Shown here: piece after piece, positions 12,205 through 22,941 of the stretch
How the letters are laid out: each line of letters opens with the position of its first letter
Numbering within the stretch: position 1 is the first letter of the stretch
Assembly (NCBI GenBank): GCA_025667525.1
Contig: JANFOE010000190.1
Coordinates: 1,490,501-1,554,500 of the forward strand
DNA length: 64,000 nt
Direction: 5' to 3'
From: Glebionis coronaria
Lineage: Eukaryota; Streptophyta; Magnoliopsida; Asterales; Asteraceae
Program-made: the position numbers and the translations under genes
The notes under the pieces: generated by a model
What the model was told of the DNA's origin: nothing
The model's database searches: none
What the model saw: only the letters and a program-made list of their open reading frames with translations

Positions 12205-14564
12205 ATGGTTGCTTTACAAGTGATATCTAAGCACAACTTGGTTGCGAACCTTGCTCAGAATGATGATTCTCTTGGTTTCCATGAGATACTTGGATTTTTA
12301 TCTCGAAGTCATATTCATTTTGCGCTTACTGTAAGTCCCATTGTCTCTATTCCTATTGTTGAAATTTTTTGGAATACTTTTGTGTTAGGTACTCGTTTTA
12401 ATCAACCTTGCATTAGGGCTAGGGTGAGTAATCAGAATATCTATGTAACTGAGGTACAGATAAGGGCTAGTTTAAGACTAAATGATGAAAATGGACTAAG
12501 TATGTTAAACAATACGGAGATACATGATGGCCTTGCAGCCATGGTTATGAAGGTGGTAGGGAAAGTCTTACTTTCTTTAAAGCTTTATTTTCACCATAAT
12601 GGAAATTGCTTTTTCATGCCATTATTCACTATTTAAGCTCCAAAAGTACTTCTTTTGATCAAATCCTTGCTGCATTGGCATCAGCTGGTATTTGTTTAGG
12701 AAATGACAAAGTTTTTAATTTTTCAAAGTTAATTTTTGAAGGCATGACTAGGAATTTAGAAGGAGTTAAGAAGTTTTTAATGTATCCTTGATTCATTCAG
12801 ACTTTAGTTAATGACCAAATCCCTAACCTACCAGAGTTAACAAATACATGGGATGTTCCTACATTTACAAAGAGATCTTTCTCTTTCTAGACCAAACAAG
12901 GCAATGCCTTTACAGGAACTGTCACACCCTTATTTGCTAATATGTTAGCCCAACCCGCCAACCAAGAAGGTGAGGAACCTAGCACTGCTAGTGGTTCTCA
13001 GCAAACTCCTTCTCACTAGAGTTCCCATTCCTCAGAAGATACTCAATCTTCTTCTCACAATATTGGTAATCAACCAAATTCAGATGAGATGATTGCTGCT
13101 AGTGGTTCACCACAAGCACGAGCAACAGAGGTGGTGGATGTTGCCAATATAACTACTTTGTGCACTAGCTTGTCCAAACATGTACATGTATTGCAAAAGG
13201 AGAAGCTTGTTCAAGACACGAAAATTGCTGAACTGGAGGCCCATTTAATCAAACTAAGGAATAAGGTATCTCCTTGGATGAGACATAACATGTCAATTCA
13301 GAAAGCTGCTCTTAAGAAGCAAAGATTCAGAAACCTTAAGAAAAGGCAACTGAATGCAACCAAACAGGGGAGGAATTATCAAGAACCACTACCTTCTTCT
13401 GACATTCATATAAGGGTCTCTGGGAATGACATCAACTTTGAAGCTGATGTCATTGGAAATTTTAAAGTTGGCAATGGCATAGAGACTAGTGTGGAAAAAG
13501 ATAGCTTGGAGCCTATAAACATGGAGCTTCAACAAGAAGAACCATAACCTGTTTATGAGGAACCACAAACTGAAGAGATTTTGGTGACTCAGCCACAGCC
13601 ACAACCTCAATCACCACAACTTCAACTGAATTGGAATAGTTTCTATGAGAAGCTGGAGAATCGATGTTCAATTTCCTGTTTCTTCTACTCCACCTCAAAG
13701 GCAATTCTGGTTTCATAAGAAATAGTCTTTCGAAGTACTGTCAAGATCAAGAGTGAGTTATGGATCAGACAAGACTGAGGAGTTACAAATTAAGAAGACA
13801 ACTTCAAAAGAAGAAAAGGTATATGGAGATACTTTTGTGATTTAAGAAATAAGTGTGTCTCACACTGGTGAAGTAAACATTGTTGAAGAGCCAAGTATTG
13901 CTAGGCCAACTAAGGCAACTGCAAGTACCGCTGACATTGTTGAAGAACCAAGTATTGCTAAGCCAACTAAGCCGACTACAAGTACTGCTGGTGAACAACC
14001 TTCACTACATTCTTCTGCAGAAAGTCAAACTCCTTTTAGAGAGGATGAGAATTTAGCCCAAGTATTGCTTGATCTCAGGGAAAAGAGTTCAGCTGAAAAA
14101 GAAAGACAAACAGAGATTGAGAAGAAGACACAACAAGAAGTTCTTGCCAAAAAGAATAATACTAAAGGTAAGAAAGTTCAAGCTTCACAACCCACTAAAG
14201 GTATTGTTATTCAACAACAAGCAAATAAAGATGAAGAAAGAAGATCTTCAAAGCTAAAGAAGAAGTTACCAAAGATAAATCCAAAGGATAAGGGCAAGAA
14301 GCAGTTACAATCAGAATCTGAAAATGAAAGTGATTCAGATGATGATATAAACAAAGTCATGTACAGATTTCATCAACTAGACCATGATGAAGAACTTGCT
14401 TTCAGAATGCAAGCTCAAATTCGTGAAGAAGAGTTACAAGAGGAACTTGCAGCAAAGCAGCGATTGCTTGAAGCTAAGAGAGTGCATCAAGAATGGAATA
14501 TACAAGAGTATGATAGGATTCAAGCTGAACTACAAGCAAGTGAGCTTCTTGTAGACTCATTGAT
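12205..14564 (+). pseudogene. Post-pol ORF, first part (interrupted by Ty3)
   Basis: The frame starts at ATG 12205 with a conserved globular region (GFHEILGFLSRSHIHFALTV, then a shifted segment with SSKSTSFDQILAALASAGIC and FNFSKLIFEGMTRNLEGVKK). Next come a Ser/Gln-rich linker, a predicted coiled coil (LCTSLSKHVHVLQKEKLVQD..., 13089-13547), and a Glu/Lys-rich helical part (13855-14564) with LDHDEELAFRMQAQ. Several frameshifts and stops break it. Similar ORFs follow pol in Copia elements I recall from Asteraceae assemblies; no enzymatic function is known to me, and a structural or envelope-like role is only a guess. The ORF is cut at 14564 by the Ty3 LTR and resumes at 32780. Confidence 0.7.
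14560..14564. repeat. Left target duplication TTGAT of the Ty3 element
   Basis: TTGAT precedes the LTR start TGTAAAAC and is repeated at 32775-32779 after the 3' LTR end GTGTTACA. Confidence 0.92.
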
Positions 14565-14728
14565 TGTAAAACCCGCATGCTTTTACCATTCATAGTACCC
14601 TTAGGATCGTACGTACTAGTTAAAACTTTCCTAATATAGCATGATTACGATTACGTGTTAGGAGTTTACGTATTACGTACGTGTTAGAACACGATAAGTA
14701 TTTTATATGCACGATCACGTAATAATTA
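14565..14728 (+). repeat. 5' LTR of Ty3 element, first segment
   Basis: It matches 29779-29942 with five mismatches by eye and breaks off where the minus-strand Copia element is inserted. Confidence 0.92.
14724..14728. repeat. Target duplication AATTA of nested Copia (left)
   Basis: AATTA is repeated at 22937-22941. The uninterrupted 3' LTR has a single copy at this point. Confidence 0.9.
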
Positions 14729-15107
14729 TGTTGTCCTATGAATTTGTGATGATTAAGCAATGAAGAGAGAAAGAAAATAGATGAAGAAGAGATGAATTCC
14801 TAGAGAGAGAAAGTAGTGAGAGAAAGTAGAGAGGAGATGATTAACTTGGTGAGATTAGATTAAGAAAAGAAGTTGTTACAAATGACCATCCACCCTCCTA
14901 ACATGCTAGGAGGGTAGTATATATAGTCCACCCACATGCGGGCTTTAATGGACTATATATTGGGCCGGGCTTGTCTTTTGGACTTTAATTAGTTTAAATC
15001 CAAGCCCGTGAACCACGACTAAATAACTACTTATTACAACGTTCTAATATTACAATAGAAACCTATGACCGAACATTCTTGTTTGACTCAATATTTTGAG
15101 GCTAACA
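14729..15107 (-). repeat. 3' LTR of gag-only Copia element
   Basis: It is identical in length (379 bp) to 22558-22936, with three substitutions. It has TG...CA ends and contains a perfect inverted repeat ACCCTCCTA/TAGGAGGGT (14892-14915) next to a TATATATA run. Confidence 0.94.
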
Positions 15108-17847
15108 ATCTCCCCCAATGTGAGGTCATTCCTCTTTGATATTTTGGATTCCAATGGAGTTTTATTAATTTTGTCATAAATGAGTCTTGAACGTGTAACA
15201 GTAGTTTTGTTCCTTCATGCTGTGATCTTTGAGCCTTTGTCGTTGTCTTTCGACTTTGTCTTTTAGTCTTGAGATCTTCAAATCATCCTTGACTTGTCAT
15301 TGCCATCTTGCGATCTTGTGTCTTTGTCCACATGCTCACACTATCAATTGTTGGATAAGTCTTTGGGCATGAATATGTGGTTGTGAATCTTTGACTTTGC
15401 TGAGTACACCGTGACGCCACCTTCTCGAGACAAAACATAGACACGGACTGAATGGCTTTGACATTCGTCCTAAATCGGTAGCGTTTTACCTCCGGTCGGT
15501 GAAGACCGTTATACGATATTAAATATCGTACCTGTGATCAGGTAGATTCAATTAAGAATCTCCTTGACAGGGTTTCGCGGCAGTACTAGCCGTTCTCTTT
15601 ACTCGACCGTCTCAAAGCAAGACTGCGAACATAAAGAGTGAATCAATTGGATAAATATCCGCTTGATTAAAGTCGTCAATTCGAATTCCTGGAACAAGTT
15701 TGATTCATTAAGAATCTTACCATTGTTGCTTTCCAGTTGACACAAGTTTGATTCATAAGAATCTCACAAGTCACCTACCGTAGCGCTGTTTGATGTTGAC
15801 GCTAGAAGGATTTCCATGCGTCACTGTGAATATTAATAAATATCACTCTGAATGTTCTGGCAAGACCATAAAGATATTGCGTAGAAACCTGAAACGAGTT
15901 TGAATCAATTCAGAATCAAACCACTGTTGCTTTTCAGTTTTACATATGTTCAATTCATAAAGAATCTTGCATATGACCTACCGCAGTGCTGTTTGATGTT
16001 AACACTGGAAGGATTTCCACTCATCATTGTGAATACTAAGTAGTATCACTCTGAGTGTTCTAGCAATATCGCAAGGATATAGCGTAGGACTCTCTTGATC
16101 TTCATCCGTGTGTCCTAACGAGATTTGATTGATCTCTTAGCTCTAGACTCGATTTGTGCACTTTTAGTGGTCGGAGGCTGGAGCAGATGCCACCTATTCA
16201 ATATCAACTATCTCGGAGTGAGAAAGTCAATAGCAGTCGTGTTGATCTCCGTGATAATAAAACAAACTTCTTTTGAGAGAAGTCTGAGTAGCTAGGAAAG
16301 GGTTGTGCTTCACATCACTGGGTCCATGATGAGTTTGTCTTCATGATGAGTTGACCCGGTTTCTGCCTAAGTTGTATGGAGGGCTTCTTTCTTTACACCC
16401 TTTATCCTTACATTTCTTTTTCATTCTTCAACCCCTTCAATGCTTACCAAGACATCATTAATAGCACCTTGTTGTGATTGTTCCAGTGCTATCATCAGTA
16501 CTTAGTCGGCATTCAGCTACGTTCACATTCTACTCCATCTTTCCTAAGGACTTCTAATAATCTATTGGATTGTCCCTGGGAAGATCCCTCCGGTTCTGGT
16601 TGGATCATAGGACTTAAACCTAACCACCCTTTTGACACCAATAACGTCGTGAAATTAAAGATGTTGTGGGTATTTGATCGTAACCATGAAAACCACTTTA
16701 AATTCTAACAAAGTGTGTGAAAAACATTTGACACCTTGCTAGTTTTGTCGTTTCAGAAAAGCTCCCCCTTCACATGTGCATCGATAATCGAAAGTGTTTC
16801 GCACATGTAGGTAAGAGTTAAAGTGCTTGAGTCTTATATATGATCACATTTTAATCACATTTTCTCCCCCTATCTCTAATATATAAAATCTTTTGATATT
16901 AGAGATACCAAATTTGATTAAAATATATTTTGAAAAATAGTCTTGAAAATCTTCGGGAGAAAGATGTGTCAATCTATGCATGAAGTTGAAATGCTCCCCC
17001 TCAAAAATTGATCCAATTGAATTGTCATTATGAGGATATGATCCACATTTCGCTTTTTGAGGATGGGAGTTGTTGAACACACAATTTTTGAAAGATTTTG
17101 AATAATCATTGAGAAATTCTTGAAAAAATTGTGTTCAACGCTTTTTGAAAAATCCTATTTCTTTTTGTCGAAGAGGTTTTTCTAAAGCATAAACTTGAGT
17201 TCATAGACTTTGAATGTCTTGACAAATCCACTCAAGTATAAGAAGATTTAACTTCTTTTGCCAAGGGTAAGAGCACGAAATCGTACACTCCCCCGTGAAT
17301 ATAGAACCGGGTTGCAATCTGAAAGTGATTACAAGCCATTGTGTTGAGCTCAAAACGTTGAATGTTTTGTGACAAGCTCAACCCGTGATAGATTGCTCTA
17401 CCCGTTTGTTAGGATATGGTATCTTTAAAGATACACTTTCCTTTATTTGAGGTCCGAGTTACAGTCTGACATTTAACTGTAAGTCGTTTACATGAGCTTA
17501 AAAACTTTGAATGTTTTTAATGAGAGCTCATGACCGAGAAAATTTATTTTCCCGTTGTTAAGGATAAGTTATCATTCGTGATCAACTTTCCTTTCTTGGA
17601 AGTACGAGTCACAATCTGAGGTAATTGTAAATCATTGAAATGACATGTTTTGAAAAATATTTACAACTTTCATTCGAGCTTTATGTACACACCCGTGTCG
17701 TTATTGAGCGACATTTCTAGGTACGTCCATATTATCGATACTGAAAGACATGTCGAGAAGAATATTTTTTTGGTATTTTGAAAGTTTTTCCATTTTTTAT
17801 TTTGTTTTTCTATGAATATATACATTTTATTATATTTTTGTGTTTTC
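15108..17847 (-). other. 3' non-coding region of gag-only Copia with repeated purine tracts
   Basis: No domain is recognised. On the sense (minus) strand it carries G-rich purine tracts at 17294-17287, 17001-16992, 16870-16861 and 16771-16761, and the LTR-proximal one at 15118-15108 (ATTGGGGGAGAT). Between them lie diverged repeats of a theme TTTGATTCATAAAGAATCT (15670-15970) and paired AGTTTGATTC / TGATGTTGAC segments. Repeated PPT-like tracts are a Sirevirus trait. This may be the relic of a lost pol and post-pol region. Confidence 0.6.
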
Positions 17848-20800
17848 TCAAGTTTTTCGAAAATAATCCAAAATAGACTTTTGTACATCAGAAGAAGGTG
17901 ATATCGAATAAATAGAATTGGAACCCTTTGAAGAAGGAGAAGTGGGTTCAGAATCCGCTGTGGTACCTGCAATCACAGAAGAAGAATTTGCACAAATACT
18001 AGAATTAGGAGTAACAAATTCCTTTTCAGCGTGTAGAATAGTAGCATTAGTGCTGGTGCAGGTGTCATCACTCTTCTCTATTGGAATCCACTTAAGACCA
18101 ACTTCTGTGAAGATCCGACCCGTTGGTTTCCACTGAAGACTAGATTTAGGAGTAGCTTTCTCTTGCACAGCGGAAGACTTCTTTGGAGAGAAACTATGTC
18201 CTTTTTGAATCCACGTTTCAGATTTGGTGTGGTTGCTTTTCTTTGCGACGGGCTTGTATCTCCTTGTTGTCTTATGGGATTCTGTATTCGATCTACGTTC
18301 AAAGGAACGAGATTTGATCTCATAGAGGTATTGCAAAATGAAATGGTCATGATTTATATTGTGAATGCCCTTTTTACAAGTGGGACATACAGGGAATTTT
18401 GGATTCACGAAAGTACTTGTATTCCTTTGTTTTCCAAATCGTTCAGGCGTAGTGTTTGAAACACGACTATTCATGGATGGTTTCCAATTCCTAGATTGCT
18501 GAAGAGGAATCCTAGGTTTTGGTTGACTACCATTAGGAGTGTGTAGAACTCTAGCGGGATTTGGTGAACTAGGTTTTTCATACACTGGTTTGTCTTTCTG
18601 AATCTTCCCTTTTTGTTTCGCATCCTCTAGGTTGTGGGTATGAACGAGGTCATTTGAACCTATAGATTCCTTTGTGGACGTGAATGTCACACGTTTTGGA
18701 GGAGTCCTAGAAGTGCTAGGTGCATTCACATGGTTGGGTTTAGCAAGAGCGTGCTTTCTAAATGGAGGAACATAGGGTGATATGGATGGTTTTGGAACAC
18801 TTGGTTGCACATCAGTCTTAGGGGGTAACCTAGATTGTACATGAGAAGAATTGGAGAAAGGAGTCGGTTTTCCTAAGATAGACGGCTTTGGATCCTTGTA
18901 GGCATTGGGTTGTCGAACAACATTTTTCTTAACGCTAGGTTCCACAATCTTCCCACCCATTTTGGCAACGAGTTTCTGCAATTCTGCTATCGCTCTGTCC
19001 CTGTCTTGTAATTGAGCTTTCAACCCTTTAATTTCCAAATTCTGTTCATTCATTTCTCGAAATGTTTGGGAATGTTTTTCTTGCAATTTATTATCATGTG
19101 GAAAACGACCAACATCTTTTTGCAAAGCATGTTCAAGTGAATGACAATGTTTTTGAAGGAAATCAGTTTTGTGTTGAAGTAACTCAAAAGCCTTTTTGTC
19201 AACATTTTCTTTACGTTTCGAAAGCTCAATTTCAAGACGTTCACATTCTTTGATCTTATCAAGATATTGGCATGCAACTTCAGAATATTCATCAATATCA
19301 GCACAAGATGTAAAATAAGCACACATAACATCTTTAGAAACGCATTCTTGCAAGAGTAAATCATATTCATCTGAAAAATCAGAATTCTCCATTTGAAGAT
19401 CATCAATGTGTTTCTCAAGAGATTCAACGTATTTTAAATCATCAAACATTTCAGTCCGAATGAACTCCTCAAGTTGAAGAACAGTTTCTTTAATCAACGA
19501 CGTGTTAGTAATTAAGAGTTCTTTCACAAGCAAGGTAATATCTTGAGGAATCGGACGTGTCCACTCAGCATTTTCACGTTTGGCCCAGTCTCTTTCAACA
19601 ATAGATTTAACATTATCAATGTGGTGTTTAAGAATACCTAATGTTTTCCTACTCTTGCTTTTAGATTCATCTAGAGGGAGGTAGTTTATGTATTTGTAAA
19701 CATTAGATTTCTTAGGGGCAAATGCTTTCTTCCATTGAATTCTCTTTTGTATGCATTCAAGGAACACTTCCTCACGAGTTTTCTGAGTTTGTTTATTGAA
19801 AAGGCCATAAAGACTATTCTCATAAGCATAATTATATGGTTTCACAAACTCCTTATTAACAAGTGGTTGACTCTCAGCATCCCAAAGGGCAGTCTCTTCA
19901 CTATTGGCACTAACAAGCATGCAATCAAGATCTGTCCTTTCAGTCTCATCAAGATAAAGATGCGGGTTCGCAGCTTGAGCTTTGGCAAGGTACTCAGGAC
20001 TTACAAAGCTAGCTTGACCCTTAAACATCGAAGGAGGTGCCAGCATTCTCACAGATTGAATAGAATCATGCGTTTTATAAACAACGTTCTTCAAAAATTC
20101 GACTTGTGCTTCTAATTTCGTTACCTTTTCAGTTTCTTTATCATATCTACTTTTGAAGTCTTGTTTTAACGCATCTACCTCTTGTTTCTTATCCTCTAGA
20201 ATTTTAGCAAAATCAGTAGTGGTCATAGAGAGCTTTTGTTCAAGTTCATTAACTTTGGTATTGGCAAGGTACGTTTTTTGGCGTTCATCCATTAAGAAAA
20301 CATTATATTGACGCTTCTCTTTAGCTAATAACTCAAGAGTGGTATTATATTTGTTTTCAAAATCGTCCTTTTGACTTTTTAACGCACTTCCCTTGTACCC
20401 CTCAAGCTCTTTGGTCTTTTGAAGAAGCTCAGCCCTATTACTTTCAAGGGTCTCATTAGATTTAATTAGAGCGACTTTGCATTCTTCAAAGTTTTGAGTG
20501 AGCGCTGCGTTTGCCTTCTTTAATTGCTTTTGACTCTTTCTAGTTTCATTGACATCTTTTTGTAAACTAGCAATTAAATTAGCAAGCGCGACACGCTCCT
20601 CATCATCATACTCATTTGCATGTTGATCATTGTTAGAGGAATCATTGCACGTGTCTAATGGATCAGGTATGGTATTGCTATCAACCTTTTCCGTTATACA
20701 TGTGGGAATAATGGTATGAGTTTGATCACTATGCTCATGCGTATTAGCATTTCCAAACACATTATATTCATCATAGTGTACCTCTTCCAATGGCTCATAA

Positions 20801-21471
20801 TCGAAAACAGGACCATTATCATAGGAAGGTGTATTGCTGATGACATTCTCAGAGTCGATGTGTTGTGTGCCAGAGATGCTGCTGTCTTTCCCAGAGTTGT
20901 GGTCATCATTCCCTGAACTATGCGTTGGAGTCTCATATCTGCAGCTTGTATTCTCAATATCTGATGCGATACCACAACTGGTATGAAGTCTGTCATCAAT
21001 TGTTTGTTGCGTCTGTATTGTGTGATTCACATAGGTTACAATGAAGTCAATGTTGCGGGTTATCCGATCTTTGTATGATAAAGCATCCATTCCATGATAT
21101 CGCTTGAAGCACTCGTTGGTAATCGAGGACTTGATGAAGTCAGAAGTAAACATTGTTTCAAGTGATGTCTTGAGATCAGTGAAAGTGATCTTGCATTCAC
21201 TAGCAATGATTCTTTCGTTGACAAGTTGTGTTTGAAGTCTATCCATGGCATGAGTGAATGTTTTGCTGAATGTGCCAGTGGATTCACGTAAGTCGAACAG
21301 GACTTTTGAAAGGCGCTGAAAAGAATCTTGAAGTACTCTAAAACCGTCCATGGCGTTTTTTCTCAAAAAACATATATGTTGTTGTAGTCGTTCCATTTCG
21401 AGGTCTTTCACGTCTGAACTTTCAGTAACCGCATTACTTGTTGGCATGATGATCGTCTCTCTCTCTTCCAA
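17848..21471 (-). CDS. Intact 1207-aa Copia gag-like ORF, coiled-coil rich
   Basis: This is the longest intact ORF of the window. The ATG at 21471 is the first in frame and follows the leader. The N-terminal about 160 residues are helical; an acidic Ser/Asn-rich linker follows (about 165-280), then a long coiled coil (about 285-470), a conserved-looking block with APPSMFKGQASFVSPEYLAK and DETERTDLDCML (about 475-560), a second helical coiled-coil region (about 640-870), a basic Pro/Ser-rich region (about 880-1030), and a C-terminal part with CPTCKK, FSPKKSSAV and PTGRIFTEVGLKW. CPTCKK may be a degraded zinc knuckle. From memory such proteins recur in Asteraceae Copia elements as a gag-like ORF; biochemical function is unknown. 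No protease or polymerase follows, so assembly would need proteins from a relative. Confidence 0.82.
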   Translation of the reverse strand: MEERETIIMPTSNAVTESSDVKDLEMERLQQHICFLRKNAMDGFRVLQDSFQRLSKVLFDLRESTGTFSKTFTHAMDRLQTQLVNERIIASECKITFTDLKTSLETMFTSDFIKSSITNECFKRYHGMDALSYKDRITRNIDFIVTYVNHTIQTQQTIDDRLHTSCGIASDIENTSCRYETPTHSSGNDDHNSGKDSSISGTQHIDSENVISNTPSYDNGPVFDYEPLEEVHYDEYNVFGNANTHEHSDQTHTIIPTCITEKVDSNTIPDPLDTCNDSSNNDQHANEYDDEERVALANLIASLQKDVNETRKSQKQLKKANAALTQNFEECKVALIKSNETLESNRAELLQKTKELEGYKGSALKSQKDDFENKYNTTLELLAKEKRQYNVFLMDERQKTYLANTKVNELEQKLSMTTTDFAKILEDKKQEVDALKQDFKSRYDKETEKVTKLEAQVEFLKNVVYKTHDSIQSVRMLAPPSMFKGQASFVSPEYLAKAQAANPHLYLDETERTDLDCMLVSANSEETALWDAESQPLVNKEFVKPYNYAYENSLYGLFNKQTQKTREEVFLECIQKRIQWKKAFAPKKSNVYKYINYLPLDESKSKSRKTLGILKHHIDNVKSIVERDWAKRENAEWTRPIPQDITLLVKELLITNTSLIKETVLQLEEFIRTEMFDDLKYVESLEKHIDDLQMENSDFSDEYDLLLQECVSKDVMCAYFTSCADIDEYSEVACQYLDKIKECERLEIELSKRKENVDKKAFELLQHKTDFLQKHCHSLEHALQKDVGRFPHDNKLQEKHSQTFREMNEQNLEIKGLKAQLQDRDRAIAELQKLVAKMGGKIVEPSVKKNVVRQPNAYKDPKPSILGKPTPFSNSSHVQSRLPPKTDVQPSVPKPSISPYVPPFRKHALAKPNHVNAPSTSRTPPKRVTFTSTKESIGSNDLVHTHNLEDAKQKGKIQKDKPVYEKPSSPNPARVLHTPNGSQPKPRIPLQQSRNWKPSMNSRVSNTTPERFGKQRNTSTFVNPKFPVCPTCKKGIHNINHDHFILQYLYEIKSRSFERRSNTESHKTTRRYKPVAKKSNHTKSETWIQKGHSFSPKKSSAVQEKATPKSSLQWKPTGRIFTEVGLKWIPIEKSDDTCTSTNATILHAEKEFVTPNSSICANSSSVIAGTTADSEPTSPSSKGSNSIYSISPSSDVQKSILDYFRKT

Positions 21472-21828
21472 TGAAGTGACTTTGGATCTTAAGTAGATAT
21501 GGTGTGATTGTGTTGTTGTTGAAATTCCGAAAATTTAAAATTTTTCTCAGCCCGACAATAAATTCCTCAGTCCGACTAAAACGGTAAACCGAAAAATTTT
21601 GAATAACCAAATTCTGAAAATGAGTTAGAAATAGCCAATAACTAGTAGGAAAAAATTTGAAAAATGAAAATTTTAACGAAAAATAAAACCTAAAAATTTG
21701 AATTTTGATCCGAAAATTTGAATTTTTGGTCGAAAAATTTTTCGCATCACCAAAATTTGAAATTGAAGCTTAAATGGCCTAAAAATGGTCTAGGAAAAAA
21801 TAAATTTTACTTTGGTTTTCCCGCCAAA

Positions 21829-21831
<3 letters not shown>

Positions 21832-21869
<38 letters not shown>
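21832..21869. repeat. (T)n homopolymer in Copia leader
   Basis: A run of about 35 T (A-tract on the sense strand) lies between the gag ORF start and the 25-bp repeats. Confidence 0.9.
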
Positions 21870-21870
<1 letters not shown>

Positions 21871-21959
21871 ATCTTCGTGTAAACGATATTCTGAAACTAG
21901 TCTAGATAGTGGCTAAGTCTAAAAAATACTCAAACAAAATTTAGCAAAACACATCATCG

Positions 21960-22285
21960 GAATGTCCCCTAATCGGAATCCTAATCGGAATAACCAATCG
22001 GAATGTTATCGGAATGCACCAATCGGAATGTTATCTGAATACACCAATCGGAATGTTATCTGAATACACCAATCGGAATGTTATCTGAATACACCAATCG
22101 GAATGATATCGGAATGCACCAATCGGAATGTATGATTGGAATGTATGATCGGAATGACGAATCGGAATACACCAATCGGAATGAGCTAATCGGAAAACAC
22201 CAATCGGAATGTATGTTGGAAGTCCAATCGGAATGTTGATCTGAATCCCAATCGGAATCTATAAACCCTTTTCAGATTGCAGCAA
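21960..22285 (-). repeat. Leader tandem repeats with CATTCCGATTGG motif
   Basis: Five consecutive 25-bp units (21996-22120, AATCGGAATGTTATCTGAAT plus ACACC) are followed by irregular copies to about 22285. On the sense strand the core is CATTCCGATTGGTG. The array lies between primer site and gag start, so it would be in the 5' UTR of the genomic RNA. The same core fills part of the LTR of the Athila/Tat-like element (38815-39210). Confidence 0.9.
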
Positions 22286-22542
22286 TCGGAATGTATCCCC
22301 CTTTTCTCGGACAAAACTCAACCAATACGTGATTTTAAGCCAAAAAATGATCAAAAAACCCAAAATTTTTGTGTTTTTAGCCAAAGTAAATATACCAAAT
22401 CACTACTACAACTATGTATAAGATGTAGATGAAGAAGTAAAGCACGGAAAACACTAAAAAAAAATTGAATCCGAGATGATTTATGGATTAAATCATTCGA
22501 ATCAAATATAATAACACCAACCAATCACAAATCTACCCCGTG

Positions 22543-22557
22543 GCGATTGATACCAAT
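22543..22557 (-). promoter_or_regulatory. Primer-binding site of gag-only Copia
   Basis: The sense strand right after the 5' LTR reads ATTGGTATCAATCGC. The first eight bases TGGTATCA match the 3' end of initiator tRNA-Met; the rest diverges. Confidence 0.6.
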
Positions 22558-22936
22558 TGTTGTCCCATGAATTTGTGATGATTAAGCAATGAAGAGAGAA
22601 AGAAAATAGATGAAGAAGAGATGAATTCCTAGAGAGAGAAAGTAGTGAGAGAAAGTAGAGAGGAGATGATTAACTTGGTGAGATTAGATTAAGAAAAGAA
22701 GTTGTTACAAATGACCATCCACCCTCCTAACATGCTAGGAGGGTAGTATAAATAGTTCACCCACATGCGGGCTTTAATGGACTATATATTGGGCCGGGCT
22801 TGTCTTTTGGACTTTAATTAGTTTAAATCCAAGCCCGTGAACCACGACTAAATAACTACTTATTACAACGTTCTAATATTACAATAGAAACCTATGACCG
22901 AACATTCTTGTTTGACTCAATATTTTGAGGCTAACA
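22558..22936 (-). repeat. 5' LTR of gag-only Copia element
   Basis: 379 bp, with sense-strand ends TGTTAGCC and GGACAACA. The sense-strand TATA-like CTATTTATAC lies next to the inverted repeat at 22721-22744. Three differences from 14729-15107. Confidence 0.94.
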
Positions 22937-22941
22937 AATTA
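22937..22941. repeat. Target duplication AATTA of nested Copia (right)
   Basis: Exact repeat of 14724-14728. Confidence 0.9.

Larger units (their letters stand above)
14729..22936 (-). mobile_element. Gag-only non-autonomous Copia (Sirevirus-like) element
   Basis: Two 379-bp LTRs (TGTTAGCC...GGACAACA on the sense strand) flank 7.45 kb of internal sequence and are bordered by AATTA. On the minus strand the order is: 5' LTR (22558-22936), a tRNA-Met-like primer site, a leader with 25-bp repeats, a 1207-codon intact ORF (21471-17848), a 2.7-kb non-coding region with at least four G-rich purine tracts, the final polypurine tract, and the 3' LTR. There is no protease, integrase or reverse transcriptase. 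Only three LTR mismatches by eye (0.8 %) and an unbroken ORF indicate recent insertion, younger than its Ty3 host. Confidence 0.92.
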
